Shown here in pieces: positions 10,681 through 23,162 of a stretch of 64,000 nt of DNA. This DNA comes from Corythucha ciliata (taxonomy: Eukaryota; Arthropoda; Insecta; Hemiptera; Tingidae). The notes under the pieces are model-generated. The model ran no database searches. It was given only the letters and a program-made list of their open reading frames with translations, and was not told where the DNA came from. Where the stretch lies: positions 55,483,189-55,547,188 of the forward strand of contig CM075938.1 of NCBI GenBank assembly GCA_038030265.1, read 5' to 3'. Position 1 is the first letter of the stretch, and each line of letters begins with the position of its first letter. The position numbers and the translations under genes were made by a program.

Positions 10681-11219
10681 TTTTCTCGAAGCTCGAATTG
10701 TGTTGGGCTCTGCCCTTCCTTAGTCATGCGAGTAATATCAATTTAAATTCATTAATTTATTAGAGGTGAGGTGTGATTTCACTGTCGGTGATTTTGTTAC
10801 TGTGACTACTCCGTCACTGTTAGCTCCGGTGACGACCACATTGAAATCACCGTTCCGACCCTCTAACGGTGGCATTCTTTTTCACTTATAATCGCCTCTT
10901 CATTCGTCACTTCTATCGCTTCACTGCGCTAGAGTCTCTTGAATTAAAATTGGAGCCGTCACCTAGCCCATTGGAGCCATCTATCGCCCCAATGAACTCA
11001 GTAGCATTCTCCCCAAGTCTATCCCTCGTCTGTTGACTTTTTTTCTTGGACTTGGAATTGAACCTTCAGTGTAGGTCGGTAATATATTTTTATTCACTTC
11101 GTTTTCCAAGAACTGTGCTACAGTGATCTTGTATAATTTCATTTTTTTTAAAAACACCTTCCTACTCAGAGGCGTAGCCAGCCCTTGACCAAGGGACGTT
11201 ATGGAAAATAGAAACCCCA

Positions 11220-12310
11220 ACAAAAGAACTGGTAGCGCAATAAATCGTCAAATTCTTTCCCGGAAACTGAGTTTTCATCAAAAACTAACATCTTCGTTCG
11301 GAAATTATCTGTTTTAGCCTTCTATTCCTGATTTTCTATCCAAAAACTGACAATTCTATTCATACTTTTTCCATTAACAGACAATTCGATTTCCCCGGGA
11401 AATCGATACTTGGCATTCAAATGTACGGTCAGGGTGACCGACTTTTCATCAACGTCTTGTCTGAGATACGTAAAGTTCGACATTTTTTAACCAAACAATA
11501 ACGGGTTTTAACTCAAAACTGACGTTTTTCAACAAAAAAACTGAATATTTCACTCTAGTGTAACTGAATATTTTACTTCAAAACTGACGTTTCTACGCCA
11601 AAGACAAAGTGTTCACCCCTAAACTAAAAAATTCACAGTACAACTTTTAAAATTCAAGTCTTTACGCCCAAAAACTCCGCCTATTCCGCCTAAAAATGGT
11701 GGGTTTAACCTAAAAGATCAAAAACGAGTGATTTTAATTGCAATTAACAGATCACTCAGTACTAAAAACTGCCGATTTTATCCTTGAATTGGCTATTTTA
11801 GTAAAAAAAAAAACGTACAATTCCTGGCCAAAGCTGACATGCCCTCCCCCTCCAAATGAAGATGGTACCCACAAAACTGGCGATTTTAACCTAAAACTAA
11901 ACTTTACTGTTCCATTTACACCCGAAACGACAATTTTCCCTCAAAATTAGAAAATTTAATCTAAAACTGACAATGTCACACTTTAATTCAAGTTTTCCTC
12001 AAAACGGGTGATTTTAGGCGATTCTGCCTTGAAAACAGGTGATTTCACACAAAAAAAAGTGGCGATCGCAAAAGAGACGATTTTATACCAAAACAGACGA
12101 TTTCACGCCAAAGCTGACGTGTTGCCTCATAACTGATGACGTTAATACAAAACTGGTCATTTTACCCCAAAACTGACTGTTTTAATTCCAAAACTTACGA
12201 TTTCATCCCAAAGACGTTTCTAAACTGACGATTTTACCCTGAAACTTGCGGTTCCACCCAAAAAATATCACTTTACCTTAAAATTGAATATTTTACTTCA
12301 AAATTGACAT
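11220..12310. repeat. Degenerate ~20-bp minisatellite, family D
   Basis: Variants of CAAAACTGACGATTTTACCCC repeat through the block with spacing of about 20-24 bp. The block lies wholly inside the hAT-like element. Confidence 0.65.
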
Positions 12311-12329
12311 TTATTTACTTTGTTGGGCA

Positions 12330-13110
12330 CAGCTTTTCAGGGCACATAGAGTCAGTTTTGACGATTTCAAGGCTTGAATAGCTATAATTGTCATTTTTAG
12401 GGCGCACAGTCTTTCCAGTTATAGGAGCGAATAGTACGTCCTAAATCAAGGCGAGAACAGCCAGGTTGGCCATTTTCGGCGCTCCGAATGGTCTATTTTG
12501 CCATTTTCAGGGCAGGAGTCACTTGTTCAGACATTTTTAGAGCTCGATTCGTCAGGAAATCCATTTCTAGAGCACGTAAAGTAAATTCGGCAATTTATAG
12601 GGTTCAAATATAGTAATTTTAGCCATTTTAAAGACACGAATCGTCAGTTTTGCCATTTTCAGGGCTCAAATACCTAGTCCATCAAGCCAAGGCCATGAAG
12701 TTTGACCATTCCTGGTGCGAAAATTGTCGATTTTGCCATTTTCAGGGAGGGAATAATCTTTTTTAGGCATTTCCAGGGCACGTGAAGTCATTTTGGCCGT
12801 TTTCAGGGCTTCAATTAGGGCGTGCATTATGGTCATATTTGGCTCAAGAATGGCCAGTCTGATCAATTTTAGCGCACGAATGGTCAATTTAGCTACTTTC
12901 GGGCGGTAATCATGATCTTTTTAGGCATTTTCAGAAGTTCACCAGTTGCCACCAATTTTTAGGGCACGTGAAGTCCAGTTTTAGCCATTTTCAAAACGCG
13001 AATCGACAGTTTTGTATTTTTAGGCGTGATTTTAGTTACTTTAGCCGTTTTTATAGTGCAAATAGCTAGTTTTAAATATTTTTAGGCAGTTAAAAGGCTG
13101 TCAAACCAGT
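12330..13110. repeat. Degenerate minisatellite, family A, inverted orientation
   Basis: Repeats of gaatcgtcagttttgccattttcagggcgc, the reverse complement of the 5120-5565 and 31080-33280 units. Confidence 0.65.
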
Positions 13111-13475
13111 TTTAGTAGAGCGAACCACACCATTTCTCTAGCACCTCTCTTGAGCAAATACTGAATCCGCGTCTGTCTGCGAAAATGGTATTCTAGGACG
13201 CAAAAATGGCGAATTTGGACTTTGAATTATTTCACCCTTGCGATATCCGTTTTGTGAGCGACAAAACCCGTTGAAATTTATTTTTTTATTAGTGAAATCC
13301 GTGAAGTTATTTCTTTAGTGAGCGCCGACGAAACACAATGTGATTATCCTGAAAGATTTGTACTTTCAGAATGCATCTAGGGGTGGGCAACTGCCCCACT
13401 AAATCTGCATTTTTGAGTCTAGGGGAGGGGAGCTGCCTAGCCCAGCCCCCCTCTGGCTATGCCTGTGTTCCTAGG

Positions 13476-15000
13476 TAAATTCGTGCATTGCAGTTTTTGA
13501 TCCATGACTCACCTTCATGTTTGCATTTGAGGCTGTGGGTTCGCCGTTCATAGGAGTTTTCCACGGATAAAGTTAGAAAAAGAATTATATATTTTTTTTA
13601 TAACCGATGCAAACAAAATTGACTTGCGAAATCGTGTCTCTCATTTGCCCTATAAATAGGGTTTGTTGGGTCTGGGAATGAAATTCACACAGATACCGGC
13701 GAGTTCGGTAACATTAGGCATTTGCTCGGACGAACTGCTACAGGAGGCCTGCCCCCTGAAGATTTCAGGGTTCCTAGGAATATCCTTTTCCAACCGTCCG
13801 CCCCAAATTAAATCACATGTTGATGGGGAGGACGGGTGGAAACAAACAGTGATAGTGACATTTAAAAGTTATAGAACAGGCTCTCAGTAGTCACTCAAGT
13901 GACAAAATCACTGGTTTTTGTAACAGTGACTGCACAGTTGTCACTGTGACCAACAAAAGCTGTCACGTTACACCACTATAATTTATTACTTTAAAGGAAT
14001 ACTAGATACTGCATTCAAGCGGAATTTCCAGGAGATTGAAACGAGTCTGTAAAACCCAGGATTGGTGTATAAATAAGGCGAGAAAGTGTAATCCGCGTAT
14101 TACACGAGGGTTAATCGGAGAGAGGAGGTCGGGGCTCGCGAGGAATGACCCGAGCAGCTCCTCCGTCCATAATTGAAGGCATTTGTTATATTGAATTCTT
14201 GAGTCGAATTTAGAAACACCCGGGATATCGAGTGACGTTTGGCGATTTGGGAAATGATTCGAGTGACCCTCCCCCCTTCCATGTACCATTTGAGTCCCGT
14301 CCGAAGTGTTGTGGTTTTTCATTCATTTCCTCTCTTTTCCTCGAGAAAAGCACAGTTTGCCGATTCCATGCTTCTTTCCATTTCTTTCATTTACCAATAA
14401 GATTAAAAATGGATTTAAATTCACTTCACGATGATGAAACAGCGGGCGGTTCTTCTTCACTGACACTTATTTTACCGAAAACTTGAACGCAACAAGACGA
14501 GAGCGACACAGCTACGGAGAAACAGGAAACCAGAAAAAAATTTAAAAATAAGCTGAAGATGAATAGTTGAGAAGAGGGATACACCTTTTTTTTCTGCGGG
14601 GGACTTTTTGCAGAATAAGTGCCTTCAGAGGCCTCTCTCTCTTTCCGTCAAACAGGCTAGCGTTTCTTAAAAATCATATTGATCTTTTTTGCAAGACTTG
14701 CAAGAGTCTTGCACAAGAATCTTGTTCTTAAAAAGGCACTGCCATCCCCTTCAACTACAGGCTGCCATCTTTGTCAGTTCTAAATTTAACGGTCTTTGCG
14801 GTGAATGAATTTTGAAGAAAAATGTCTCGAATTTTTGGTCCCGCCGTCTTTGTTGGTAGTAGTATGCTATCGAATACCGGCAACCAGTAACAGGCGAGAT
14901 GATGTTTTCCTTTTCAGGAGAGCGGTAGATCTGTTATGTGTTGAGTACGCGGGTGAAATTGTGTCACGCTAGGTATCGTCTTCTCGGGTGGGTCAGAGTT
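13476..15000. other. No gene recognised
   Basis: The only open frames are short (13663-13890 plus, 14002-14322 minus) and show no family, start context or splice logic that I can support. A short palindromic stretch with repeated gtcac/gtgac words lies at 13900-13975. Confidence 0.6.
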
Positions 15001-15039
15001 TCTGTCTCTGTGATTTTTTAGGGCGCAGGGACCCTCCAA

Positions 15040-17240
15040 AGAAAATGGTTCAGTCGTCGTTGGGATTGATGAGTTAGAGCTGACAAGACATATTTCGTAT
15101 TATGCCGTGGGTAATAACGACTGTACGATGGTTCAGGATTTTGACGAGTCGCAAGATATAGACGCTTTTCATGCTTCTTGTAATCAAAACAGCATTCCTA
15201 TTATTGCAGTAGTCAATGGTTTTGCTCAACATTCTTTTTTGAGCGTAAGACTCACTGCTTACTATCAAAATGTTGAAGGTTTGAGGACGAAGACAACATT
15301 GTTATTCAATTCGGTTTTAGGAGTAAATTTTGACTTTATTTGTTTCACGGAGACATGGCTACATCCGGGTATTCGGCATTGCAAGCTCTTCAGTGATGAT
15401 TACCAGGTGTTTAGAGCAGACCGTTTCTCCTCCAGCATTACTACTAAGAAAATTGGTGGTGGGGTGCTCGTTGCCGTGAAATACGGATTTTCCGCGCACA
15501 GAATAACACCCTTGTGCACACTGTCCACTTTATAATTCGTTGTTTTTACGTCCCTCCATCATCTCCCGTGATGAGCAGCATTTTTTTCCCCTCCTTTTTT
15601 TAAAATAATTTCCACAGCATTAAAGAGAAGTATCTGCATTCGCAGTTTTCATTGTATATAATCATTTATAATGAAATTTTTAGTTTCTTTAAGCGACAAA
15701 TTAATGAACTTGTTAATGTCCGGGACGTAATTCTGGACTACGTTTTTACGGATAGTCCCTCTGCTCAAGTAAGGGCTGCGGAGTTAGAGCTTGTTCCGCA
15801 AGGCCCCCTTGAATCCAGCTTTGACGCTCCGCTTCATTGGTCGGCGGATAGACCGTATTCCAGGGATTTCGGTGGTTTTCATCAGTTTAATTTTCGGAAG
15901 GTTAACTTTAATGGACAAAGAAATTATCTTTCATTGGTCAATTGGGTCGGTATTTTGTCTGGTCCCGTGATGAGCAGCGTTGTTTTTTTCCTGGGAGATC
16001 GACTACCACCAATTTGCTTCTTTATCGTAAATACATCGTTAGGGTTACAGGTGGATTGCTGCTATGCGGATCTCTCCAAGGCGTTTGACGGAGTCAATCA
16101 CAAGTTACTGCTGAAGAAACTTGATAGGATGGGGGTTCGGGGCTCCCTCCTGGAGTGGTTAACCTCGTATCTGACGGTTAGGACAATGAGGGTATGTTTT
16201 TCGTGGTTCACACTTTGCTGACTTCGCTATCTTTTCTGGTGTTCCACAAGGTTCTCACCTAAGCCCTCTGCTGTTTTTATTATTTTTCAATTACGTTGGC
16301 AATTCCATAAATCATAGTAAATTTTTATTTTTGCCGACTATATTATGACGATTTTTCGTTCAGTTCGTTTACTTGAGTGCTGCCTTTTATTACATAAGGA
16401 TATCGATCGTGCAAGAATAATGGGTTGGGTCTTAACATTTCAAAATGCTCCGTCATTTCTTTTTCACGTAAGAGGTCTCTACTGACACATTCGTATTCTG
16501 TTTCTGGTGACGTTGTGCCAAGGGTTGAGTCAGTGAGTGATTTAGAAGTTATATTTGACAGCGCTTTGTCATTTAGGGATCAAGTGGGGTCTGTCGTAGC
16601 TAGATCTCACAATTCTTTGTACCGGAGTCTTGTTTTGAGCGTCCTTTGAGTACGGGTCCCTTGTTTGGTTTCCCTTCACTTCAAAGGGCATTTCTGATCT
16701 TGAGCGCGTCCAAAAATTATTTGCTCAAGTCTTCCTTGGGAGGACTGGGAGTGTACCGATGCATGGAGTTTTTGCGGGTTCAGCTCATTGGCAGCAAGAC
16801 ACGAGATATAAGTGGGGTCAAGTTGCTTTGGAGGCTGTTTTAATGGCTCTTATCCTTTCCCGGAATTATTGTCTGAATTTAGTTAAACTGAAGTTAAGTA
16901 GGATCAGTAATCGCGGGAGAACGTCTTGTTTCAAGTTGACACGCATAGGACAGACTACGGTTTCTTCTATTCCTTGGATTCCCTTGCTTGCTTGGTTAAT
17001 CGTTTTGGTGGTGTTATCGACTAATTTGGACAGCCTTTTAAATCCCTTGCTGAAGCGATTTCGGGACACATCTCCTAAGTCTCGGATTATTGACCCCCCC
17101 CCATTCATTTTGTTTACTTCTTGCTTTTGTGCATGGAACTGTATTTCATTTCTCTTGTTTGATTGTGCCATATCCCTGCATACCTGGGATATAGAGCTGT
17201 AAGCACTATATCCCTAAAAATCAAAATCAAATCAAATTTC
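15040..17240 (+). pseudogene. Decayed non-LTR retrotransposon (LINE) with EN and RT remnants
   Basis: From 15248 the plus strand reads YYQNVEGLRTKT...FICFTETWLHPGI, the start of an APE-type endonuclease domain of Jockey/CR1-group LINEs. After frame breaks, RT motif A appears as CYADLSKAFDGVNH (about 16061-16100). The motif B region follows as FSGVPQGSHLSPLLF (about 16228-16275), then a thumb-like GLNISKCSVISFSRKR (16425-16475). Stops and frame changes occur throughout and the YxDD region is destroyed. The 3' end is a short tandem tail (aaatcaaaatcaaatcaaat, about 17216-17237). The encoded machinery would nick DNA and reverse-transcribe the element's RNA, but this copy is dead. Confidence 0.85.
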
Positions 17241-18373
17241 GCGGGCGTTGCTCTTTTTAAGAAATAAAATTCGGTCAAAATTCAATTTCGTGGGTTCATT
17301 TTCTCTCTGGGGGGGGGGGGGAATCCGTGTTTCATGAAGCAAATTTCATGGGGTTAGAGCCCCGGATGTCTGTTCTGTCAATTCGTTGCAATTTTTACGC
17401 TGGCACCCCCCACCTCCACATTATCTGACAGCCGGTTCTGGGGATGGGGTGGAGGGACGAAGGATCGCTATAAAACTCACTTTGATTGCTCTCGAAGAGC
17501 AAAAAAAAAAGTATAGTGATGCCCCCCCCCCCATGAACTTTTCCATTCGATTGGTGCAGAAATACTGCGAGAAAATGAATGCCGTATTGTAGGCAAGAGG
17601 CTCGACAAGAGGGTGGTGGGGGTGGAGAGGCGTGGAGGCGAGGAATCATCATTGCAACTCCCCTTTAAAAATGAAGGATTATTGAACCGGACGCATTGAT
17701 CAATATTTTATAAAGGTCTGACCGTTCGTAATCATTACTTTCTCTCTCTCCCCCGCAGCCCCTACATGAATATTCCGTATTGAGCGTATAACTATGACTA
17801 TAAACACGTTCAAACTCGCTGTTACTCCTACTCCAAGCAATAAAGCACCACGTCGATAGAGGTGCCCTGGCTGAATAATAAAAATGTATACATAGGTGCC
17901 AGTAAAATTGCGATAATCATGGTCTATTAACCTATCGTCGTCACTATGGGTGCTATAAATCAGTGTATTTACCTTAAGATTTGTTTACTTTTTTTTTTCC
18001 TGTCGCTGGGTCTGAAAGGTCTTATCTAGAAAAAGTCGTTCAACAAAGTATAAATATATATTTTTTTAAGGGAGGAAAAAAATACGGCTGAAAATGGTGT
18101 TTGGAAGCAGTCGAGCGTGGAACGAAATGGTCAGCACATTCTCGTGAATGTTATGGTCCATCAAGGGACTATAACTATGGAACGAAAAGAAAGGCAAAGA
18201 GAGAGAACTTCAAAACATTAAGGACCTTAAATTTACGGCCACCTTTCAGCGTTCGACTTTTCTTAGTTGTACCGCTCCTCATCCCTGAACCACAGCCAAC
18301 GCTTTATTTTTCGACGTAACGTTTTACACCCTAACGGGGGTTGTCTCCTTTTTTTTTCTTTCTTTCTTTCCAG
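17241..18373. other. No exon recognised; possible intron upstream of Ig exon
   Basis: The block contains G- and C-homopolymers (17310, 17521) and a polypyrimidine tract leading to the acceptor at 18373. Because the first Ig exon needs one base from an upstream exon, this stretch is probably intronic. I find no upstream exon. Confidence 0.5.
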
Positions 18374-18661
18374 TTGGACCGATCATTAAATCCGTCGGAC
18401 CGAATCGCGAGACGACGACAACGCTATATTCAGAGGCGTCGTTCGACTGCGAGGCGGAAGCGAGTCCAACGCCGAGCTATCAGTGGCTTCAACGAGTCCC
18501 AGGCATGGACAACGCGGTCCTGGTGCGAAGCAACGACGCTCGCCTTCATATTAGAAACGTCAGTTATCATCATCAGGGTGATTATATTTGTCGCGTTTGG
18601 AATTACATCGGCGGCTCGGAACGCTCCATTCAAAGCGATCCAGTCTCGCTCAAAGTGAAAG
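18374..18661 (+). CDS. Ig-domain receptor gene, exon a (complete Ig domain)
   Basis: An exon of 288 bp bounded by a strong acceptor (tttctttctttccag) and donor (G|gtgagt). It enters in phase 1 (two bases finish the first codon) and leaves in phase 1, the usual way single Ig domains are encoded. The translation, GPIIKSVGPNRETTT onward, shows an I-set/C2 Ig domain: first Cys in FDCEAEASP (residue about 24), core Trp in YQWLQ, then LHIRNVSYHHQGDYICRVWN with the DxGxYxC motif holding the second Cys, and SLKVK as last strand. It is an extracellular adhesion module. It joins in frame to the exon at 21211. The gene's start lies further upstream and is not identified. Confidence 0.88.
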
Positions 18662-21210
18662 GTGAGTCTCTTTTTTTCCCTTTTATTTAACTCATTTTAT
18701 AACCCACTCGAATGTTATTACTTGATTGATGGTAGGCGTAGGCACCGCGCTATTACTTTTTTTAGATGAAAAAAGTCGTCGATTTTTACTCGCTTTTCTT
18801 CGCCCCTATAATAGTACTTTTTTTTTTTTCATTTTATTTTTATTCTTGAGGCAGTTGCAAAGTCTTTCACGCTGATTAGTGGGTGGAATTCAAATGAGCT
18901 CCCCCGCTGATTAAATGGAGAGTCCCGCGCTCCCTTTTTATTCGTTTCCTCCCTCGCAAGCTTCATAGTTAACCCCACCCCACCACCATCCGCCACTCCA
19001 TCATTCGTTTCTTCTCTTTTTATACGTATATACAAGAAGTTACTTCATTGGTTTTGCATGAAGACGTGTGGGAAAAGTGGGGGGGGGGAGGGGCGTGCGG
19101 CTATGTTCATAAACTTTAGCATTGAGGTCACCCCCCCTTTAACAAGCGATGAATTTATTTTTTATTCAGGACGACAACGGTGCGGTGACTATGGTTGGTG
19201 AGGAATGAAGGGAGGGGGGCTCTATAGAAAATCACGCTAAGTAATAATTTATCCGGCGAAAAAAATTATGTTATTATTATTTTTTTTTATTTTTTTTTTA
19301 TTAATGACCAGCCGGCCGGTCCCTTGCCTGTCACCTCTATCTGACACTTCTCGTTCTTCATTACGATATAATTAATTTTAGGGAGATTTCCTCCAATTTT
19401 TCCCCCGGTTGCGAATGTTTATTTAAAAAATAAATAAAATAAACTGACAAAATCATTGAAATAACTGTTTAGCAAAGGAACAGATATTCACAGAAAATGA
19501 ACAGTTTCAAATAAACAGGAGCTTTTACAGAAAAGGCCAAAAGGATTGTTAGTCGAGGATGATTGGATAGGGAAGGGTGGGGGTGAAATACGCGGGCAGT
19601 TTGCCCAACATCCTTGTTTGCTCGATATAGTATAGTCTTCGACAAATAATAATCACGCCCCCCCCACCCCATCCAATCTTCACCACAGGAAATTGTTGCG
19701 AAAACGGAGTTATTGGTGGTATCTGGAGGTGTGGTCGGTGGCGGTGGTAGGGTGAGGGTGGGGTTGTGGCTCGTCGAACTAATTCTCCGTCTATCCTCTG
19801 CCTTATATTGTTGGACACGGTATGGAGGTGGTTCTTCCAAACGGATTGTTTCCCTTCAAAGTCTTGTCACTTGATTAGCGCTCCGTATTAAACGCGGTCA
19901 AATTGATCGCGAAAGCCAAAACCCCTCCCCCTCCCAACCACCATTCCTGTTTAATACGTGAAAATCAAAGGCGTGTTTGAAGTGAATTATTGTTTACTCG
20001 TAAAACAGATGAATAACGGTTTTGCGGAGGTGAAAGCTGCAGCGAGTTGATTCCGATTGTGAATTCCTTTAGTAGAGGGGATATCGCCCTTGTAAACAAA
20101 TGTCACCAACAAAGCTACGGTTTTGCACGGAAATATCGCGTAGTAATTTCTTAATTAATTACCGGAACCTCGACGGTAATTAATTTAAATTTGATTCGCG
20201 AAGCGCTGTTATTATTACATTGACGCTCTACACATAGACAAAAGTGAGTCGGTGAAAATTAAAGAGTTTCGTCTGGTGTGACGCGTTAAAGCCGACTTTA
20301 AAAGGGTCAGAACAATTCCACAAATTAACAATTTTCAGTTAATTTAAGTTGATTCGATCGAGTGGCTGTCGTTCACGGCAGTGCTATTTCCAGGTATCCC
20401 TTAGAAGTATAAAATAATCATCGCCATTACTGTCAATTCAGGCGTTCCCTTGTTATCTTCGTTCTGTATCGATCGAATAAAACGATGAACTGTCAATTAC
20501 TAAAGAAAATTCTAATACTACGGGGTTGTGGTTTTAGCGAGGTACAGCAAACAGTGAGAGTGTGTGGGAGGAGGGACGGTGTGTGTGTGTGTGTGATTGT
20601 CGCAGAGAGATAACTGTCACCGAAGCTACTTTTTTTTTTTTTAAGTGACGGTTTTCCCGGACCATCGCTCTTCACGACTTATTTCATCTCACTCCTTCCC
20701 CCTCCCCTTAGACCTCTACACTCTCTCACACTTCACTTTCAGTCCCGATGGAAGGCCTTTGACTATATTCGATCATCTCTCCCCTACTCCATACTCTTTA
20801 CCATGATAATTCTTGTGGTGGTCCGTAGAATGGTGTGGTGGTGGCGAGGGGGGTGGGGGGTGAGTGGCAGAGCTTTCAAAATTTCCGCGACCATGCATCA
20901 TCTCTCGAAGTTCTCATTACCCAAATCTCCCTACTGGGAATGACTTGAATGAATGACACCTCGTATTTTTCCACCAAAAAGGTCTCTCTCTGGGAGCCCT
21001 TCCGCTCCCCCAACCCCTGAAATCCATTTCACATTAGTCGGGGGGGGGGGGTCCAATTTCGTTCAGCTCGATTTATTATGACATCCCATTAACTTCACGT
21101 TAAATCTTCACTCACTCCGATACTAATTTGAGTGAATTCACTCGTTTGTCCCCACCCCACCATGTACCGTCATAATTAACGTTTTCGCTTTTTTTTTTTT
21201 TCGACACTAG
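18662..21210 (+). other. Intron of Ig-receptor gene
   Basis: GT-AG intron of 2.5 kb. It holds T-runs, G-homopolymers (19080), a CA/TG microsatellite near 20580 and no recognised gene. Confidence 0.75.
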
Positions 21211-21395
21211 GACCTCCCCAGATGATCAGAGGGACAGGCGTGTCGGAAGTGATCGCTCTACGGGGAACGGAAGCTCTTCTGACACTTGTCGTGTGCTCCG
21301 ATCCAGGACCAGCGAAAGCGTCCTGGGAGTGGGGAAGTCTACACCTTCAAGTCGGCGAATCATTGGGACGATTTAAGGCGGATCAATTGAGTCAG
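21211..21395 (+). CDS. Ig-domain receptor gene, exon b (first half of membrane-proximal Ig)
   Basis: The acceptor is a T-rich tract ending cgacactag; the donor is CAG|gtagct. The exon enters in phase 1 and leaves in phase 0 (185 bp). It encodes GPPQMIRGTGVSEVIALRG, then the first half of an Ig domain: LTLVVCSDPGPAKASWEWGSLHL, with the B-strand Cys and the core Trp, then VGESLGRFKADQLSQ. The domain is completed by the exon at 29073. The WEWGSL pattern recalls membrane-proximal Ig domains of arthropod neural adhesion receptors, but I cannot name the family. A longer open frame runs past the donor to 21485; that part is intron, being pyrimidine-rich and without Ig character. Confidence 0.83.
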
Positions 21396-21489
21396 GTAGC
21401 TATAATTTCATGTTTTTTTTGTCTCTCATTTTTCCAAATAACCCTCCCCTCCCCCCCATCAATCTGTTACTTTCCATCTTCCTGAATTG

Positions 21490-22020
21490 TTCAGTTTTAA
21501 ACCAAACTTATATCCGCGAAACTAAAATTTCGCGACTCTTGCTCGTCAGATAAACCAATTTCGCGGTGTTACCTTCGTGAAAAAATGGCCAACTTTCCGG
21601 TTTTATCACGATAAAAAGCAATATTTTCAGGGTGTTGACTCAGTTTTTTTAATAAAAAAAAAGGAGCGATTTCGTGGTTCTGGCCATTTTTTTTTTTTTT
21701 TTTTCAATTACGATTTCGCGGGGTTGGCCCATTCGAAAAGCTAATTTCGCGGTTCTGGTTCCTGGGCTACACATCACCCGTCCCTAGGGCGGCGTCCCCC
21801 CCCCCCCGCGACCAAGATGAAGAGTGCACCCCCTCCCCCCTGTCTAAACTCACCGCAAATCAAAGCGAAGGGCCGCAAAATTTGTGGTTTGAAAGATCTA
21901 AATCCATGAAATTGTGTTTTTTTTAAATTGATCACAACCCAGTGAAATTGGCTATTTGGTACGGGGCGAAATTGCTTTTTGGTATGGGTGGGTCAAAACC
22001 GTGGCATTTTTGTTTTTGAT
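21490..22020. repeat. Degenerate ~30-bp minisatellite, family B (tttcgcgg)
   Basis: Units of the form CAATTTCGCGGGGTTGGCCCATTCAAAAAG are spaced about 30 bp apart. The family recurs at 25390-25840, 27760-28040, 30420-30990, 33700-34180, 36940-37030, 44250-44770 and 61560-62060. Confidence 0.65.
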
Positions 22021-22029
22021 GAAAAAAAA

Positions 22030-22257
22030 AAAAAAAAAAAAAAACGACACGCGAAATCGTTTGTTCAGCGGTATATTATAGGTCGAAACGTCGTTTGTTT
22101 AAGTTTGTTTAGCCGAAATATTCGTTTGTTTATAACCGCCAGACTATAGCCAGACTGTGCGCCTAAAGTCAAGGAGCCCCGATACATTAACGACATTGTT
22201 TGTTTAGCGGTATATTCCGTCTTAACACGTTTGTTTAGCCTCTAAAAGCACTAAATA
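22030..22257. repeat. Degenerate repeat, family F (cgtttgtttagc)
   Basis: Repeated words cgtttgtttagc and ggtatattccgtc. It continues at 24331 after the palindromic transposon, which therefore inserted into this array. Confidence 0.65.
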
Positions 22258-22977
22258 CAGGGTGGTCGGTTTTGACTTGTACAAAAAAAAATGGGTGAAA
22301 TTAGACCTCATTTGTGATCGAAAATACCCCACCGGCTATGGTCCGAAAATCAAAACTATTCGAGATATGATTTTTTGAACGATTTTTAAGGCTTAAGTCA
22401 CTTTTCTCGGAAAAATGCGAGTTGCTCGCTTCCAAGTGAACGTTTTACAACTTTTGACGACAGATTCGGAAAGAGCACAATTTTTTCTATCGGGAAAAGA
22501 TATTTAAACTCAAATTGATCGCTTTTGGTGGCCTTGACAGCTATTCAAACTGGGCAAAATCCGGAATTTTCAATTTTCCAACAAACGTTAACCCCAACTG
22601 TTTTACGCTAAATCTCTTCAAATCGACTTCCCAAGGTCAGGAAAACTTCTTCAATGTGTCCTCTTCAAAATCACTCTCTAAAATTATTTTAGTTAATGGG
22701 CAGTTTTTCTGCGCAAATTATCATTTTCTAAAAAAAATAAGGTATTTCTTCCTTCAAAACCGCAAGTTCAGGGTAGTTTTGAACATCAACATTTCAACAA
22801 CTCTTGCGCTGTAATTTTTTGTTTGACGAGAGAAACCATCATAAAAATCATTTAAAGTCTTCATTTACATGAAACTTATCGTATTCGTCTTTATTGTCGC
22901 TCCGGCAGCTGGCTACCGGATAAATCAAAGAGGGCAGAAATGGCTAATTTTAAAGAAATTTATGATTTGCACATTCT
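22258..22977 (+). repeat. Left arm of 720-bp inverted repeat
   Basis: Reverse complement of 23608-24328 with only a handful of differences. A 99-codon open frame lies in each arm as a mirror copy (22515-22814 plus and 23772-24071 minus), which is a consequence of the palindrome. Confidence 0.92.
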
Positions 22978-23162
22978 AAATTGCTTGCTTCTACACGTTA
23001 TTGACTCGTGCACTCCTCAAAGAGCGTTGAGAAATACGGGCAGTAGTATTGGAGACAATTTTAAGATTTCAATGCATTGTACCAAAGTCCACTCGAGCGT
23101 CTTTCTTAGTCTCCCCAAGCATTTCAGTTTCACGTCTCACTCGTGCATTTAAAGCGTTCAAA

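Larger units (their letters stand above)
11167..13467. mobile_element. Second hAT-like element, minisatellite-filled
   Basis: The left end CAGAGGCGTAGCCAG (11167-11181) is matched by CTGGCTATGCCTGTG (13453-13467), giving 13 of 15 complementary positions. The flanking octamers ttcctact (11159-11166) and ttcctagg (13468-13475) agree at six of eight positions. Ends of the form CAGAGGCGTAGCCAG, and a right end preceded by gggaggggagctgc, are typical of hAT elements. No transposase is seen. The interior is two minisatellite fields: ~20-bp units (aaaactgacgattttaccccaaa, about 11220-12310) and family A units (about 12330-13100). Confidence 0.65.

Noticed and set aside
13663..13890. 75-codon plus-strand frame as a small gene
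   Set aside because: No family, no splice partners and composition like the surroundings.
17740..17800. Upstream Ig exon after the acceptor-like ctctctcccccgcag at about 17745-17759
   Set aside because: The following sequence has no Ig strand pattern, and stops appear soon in the needed phase.
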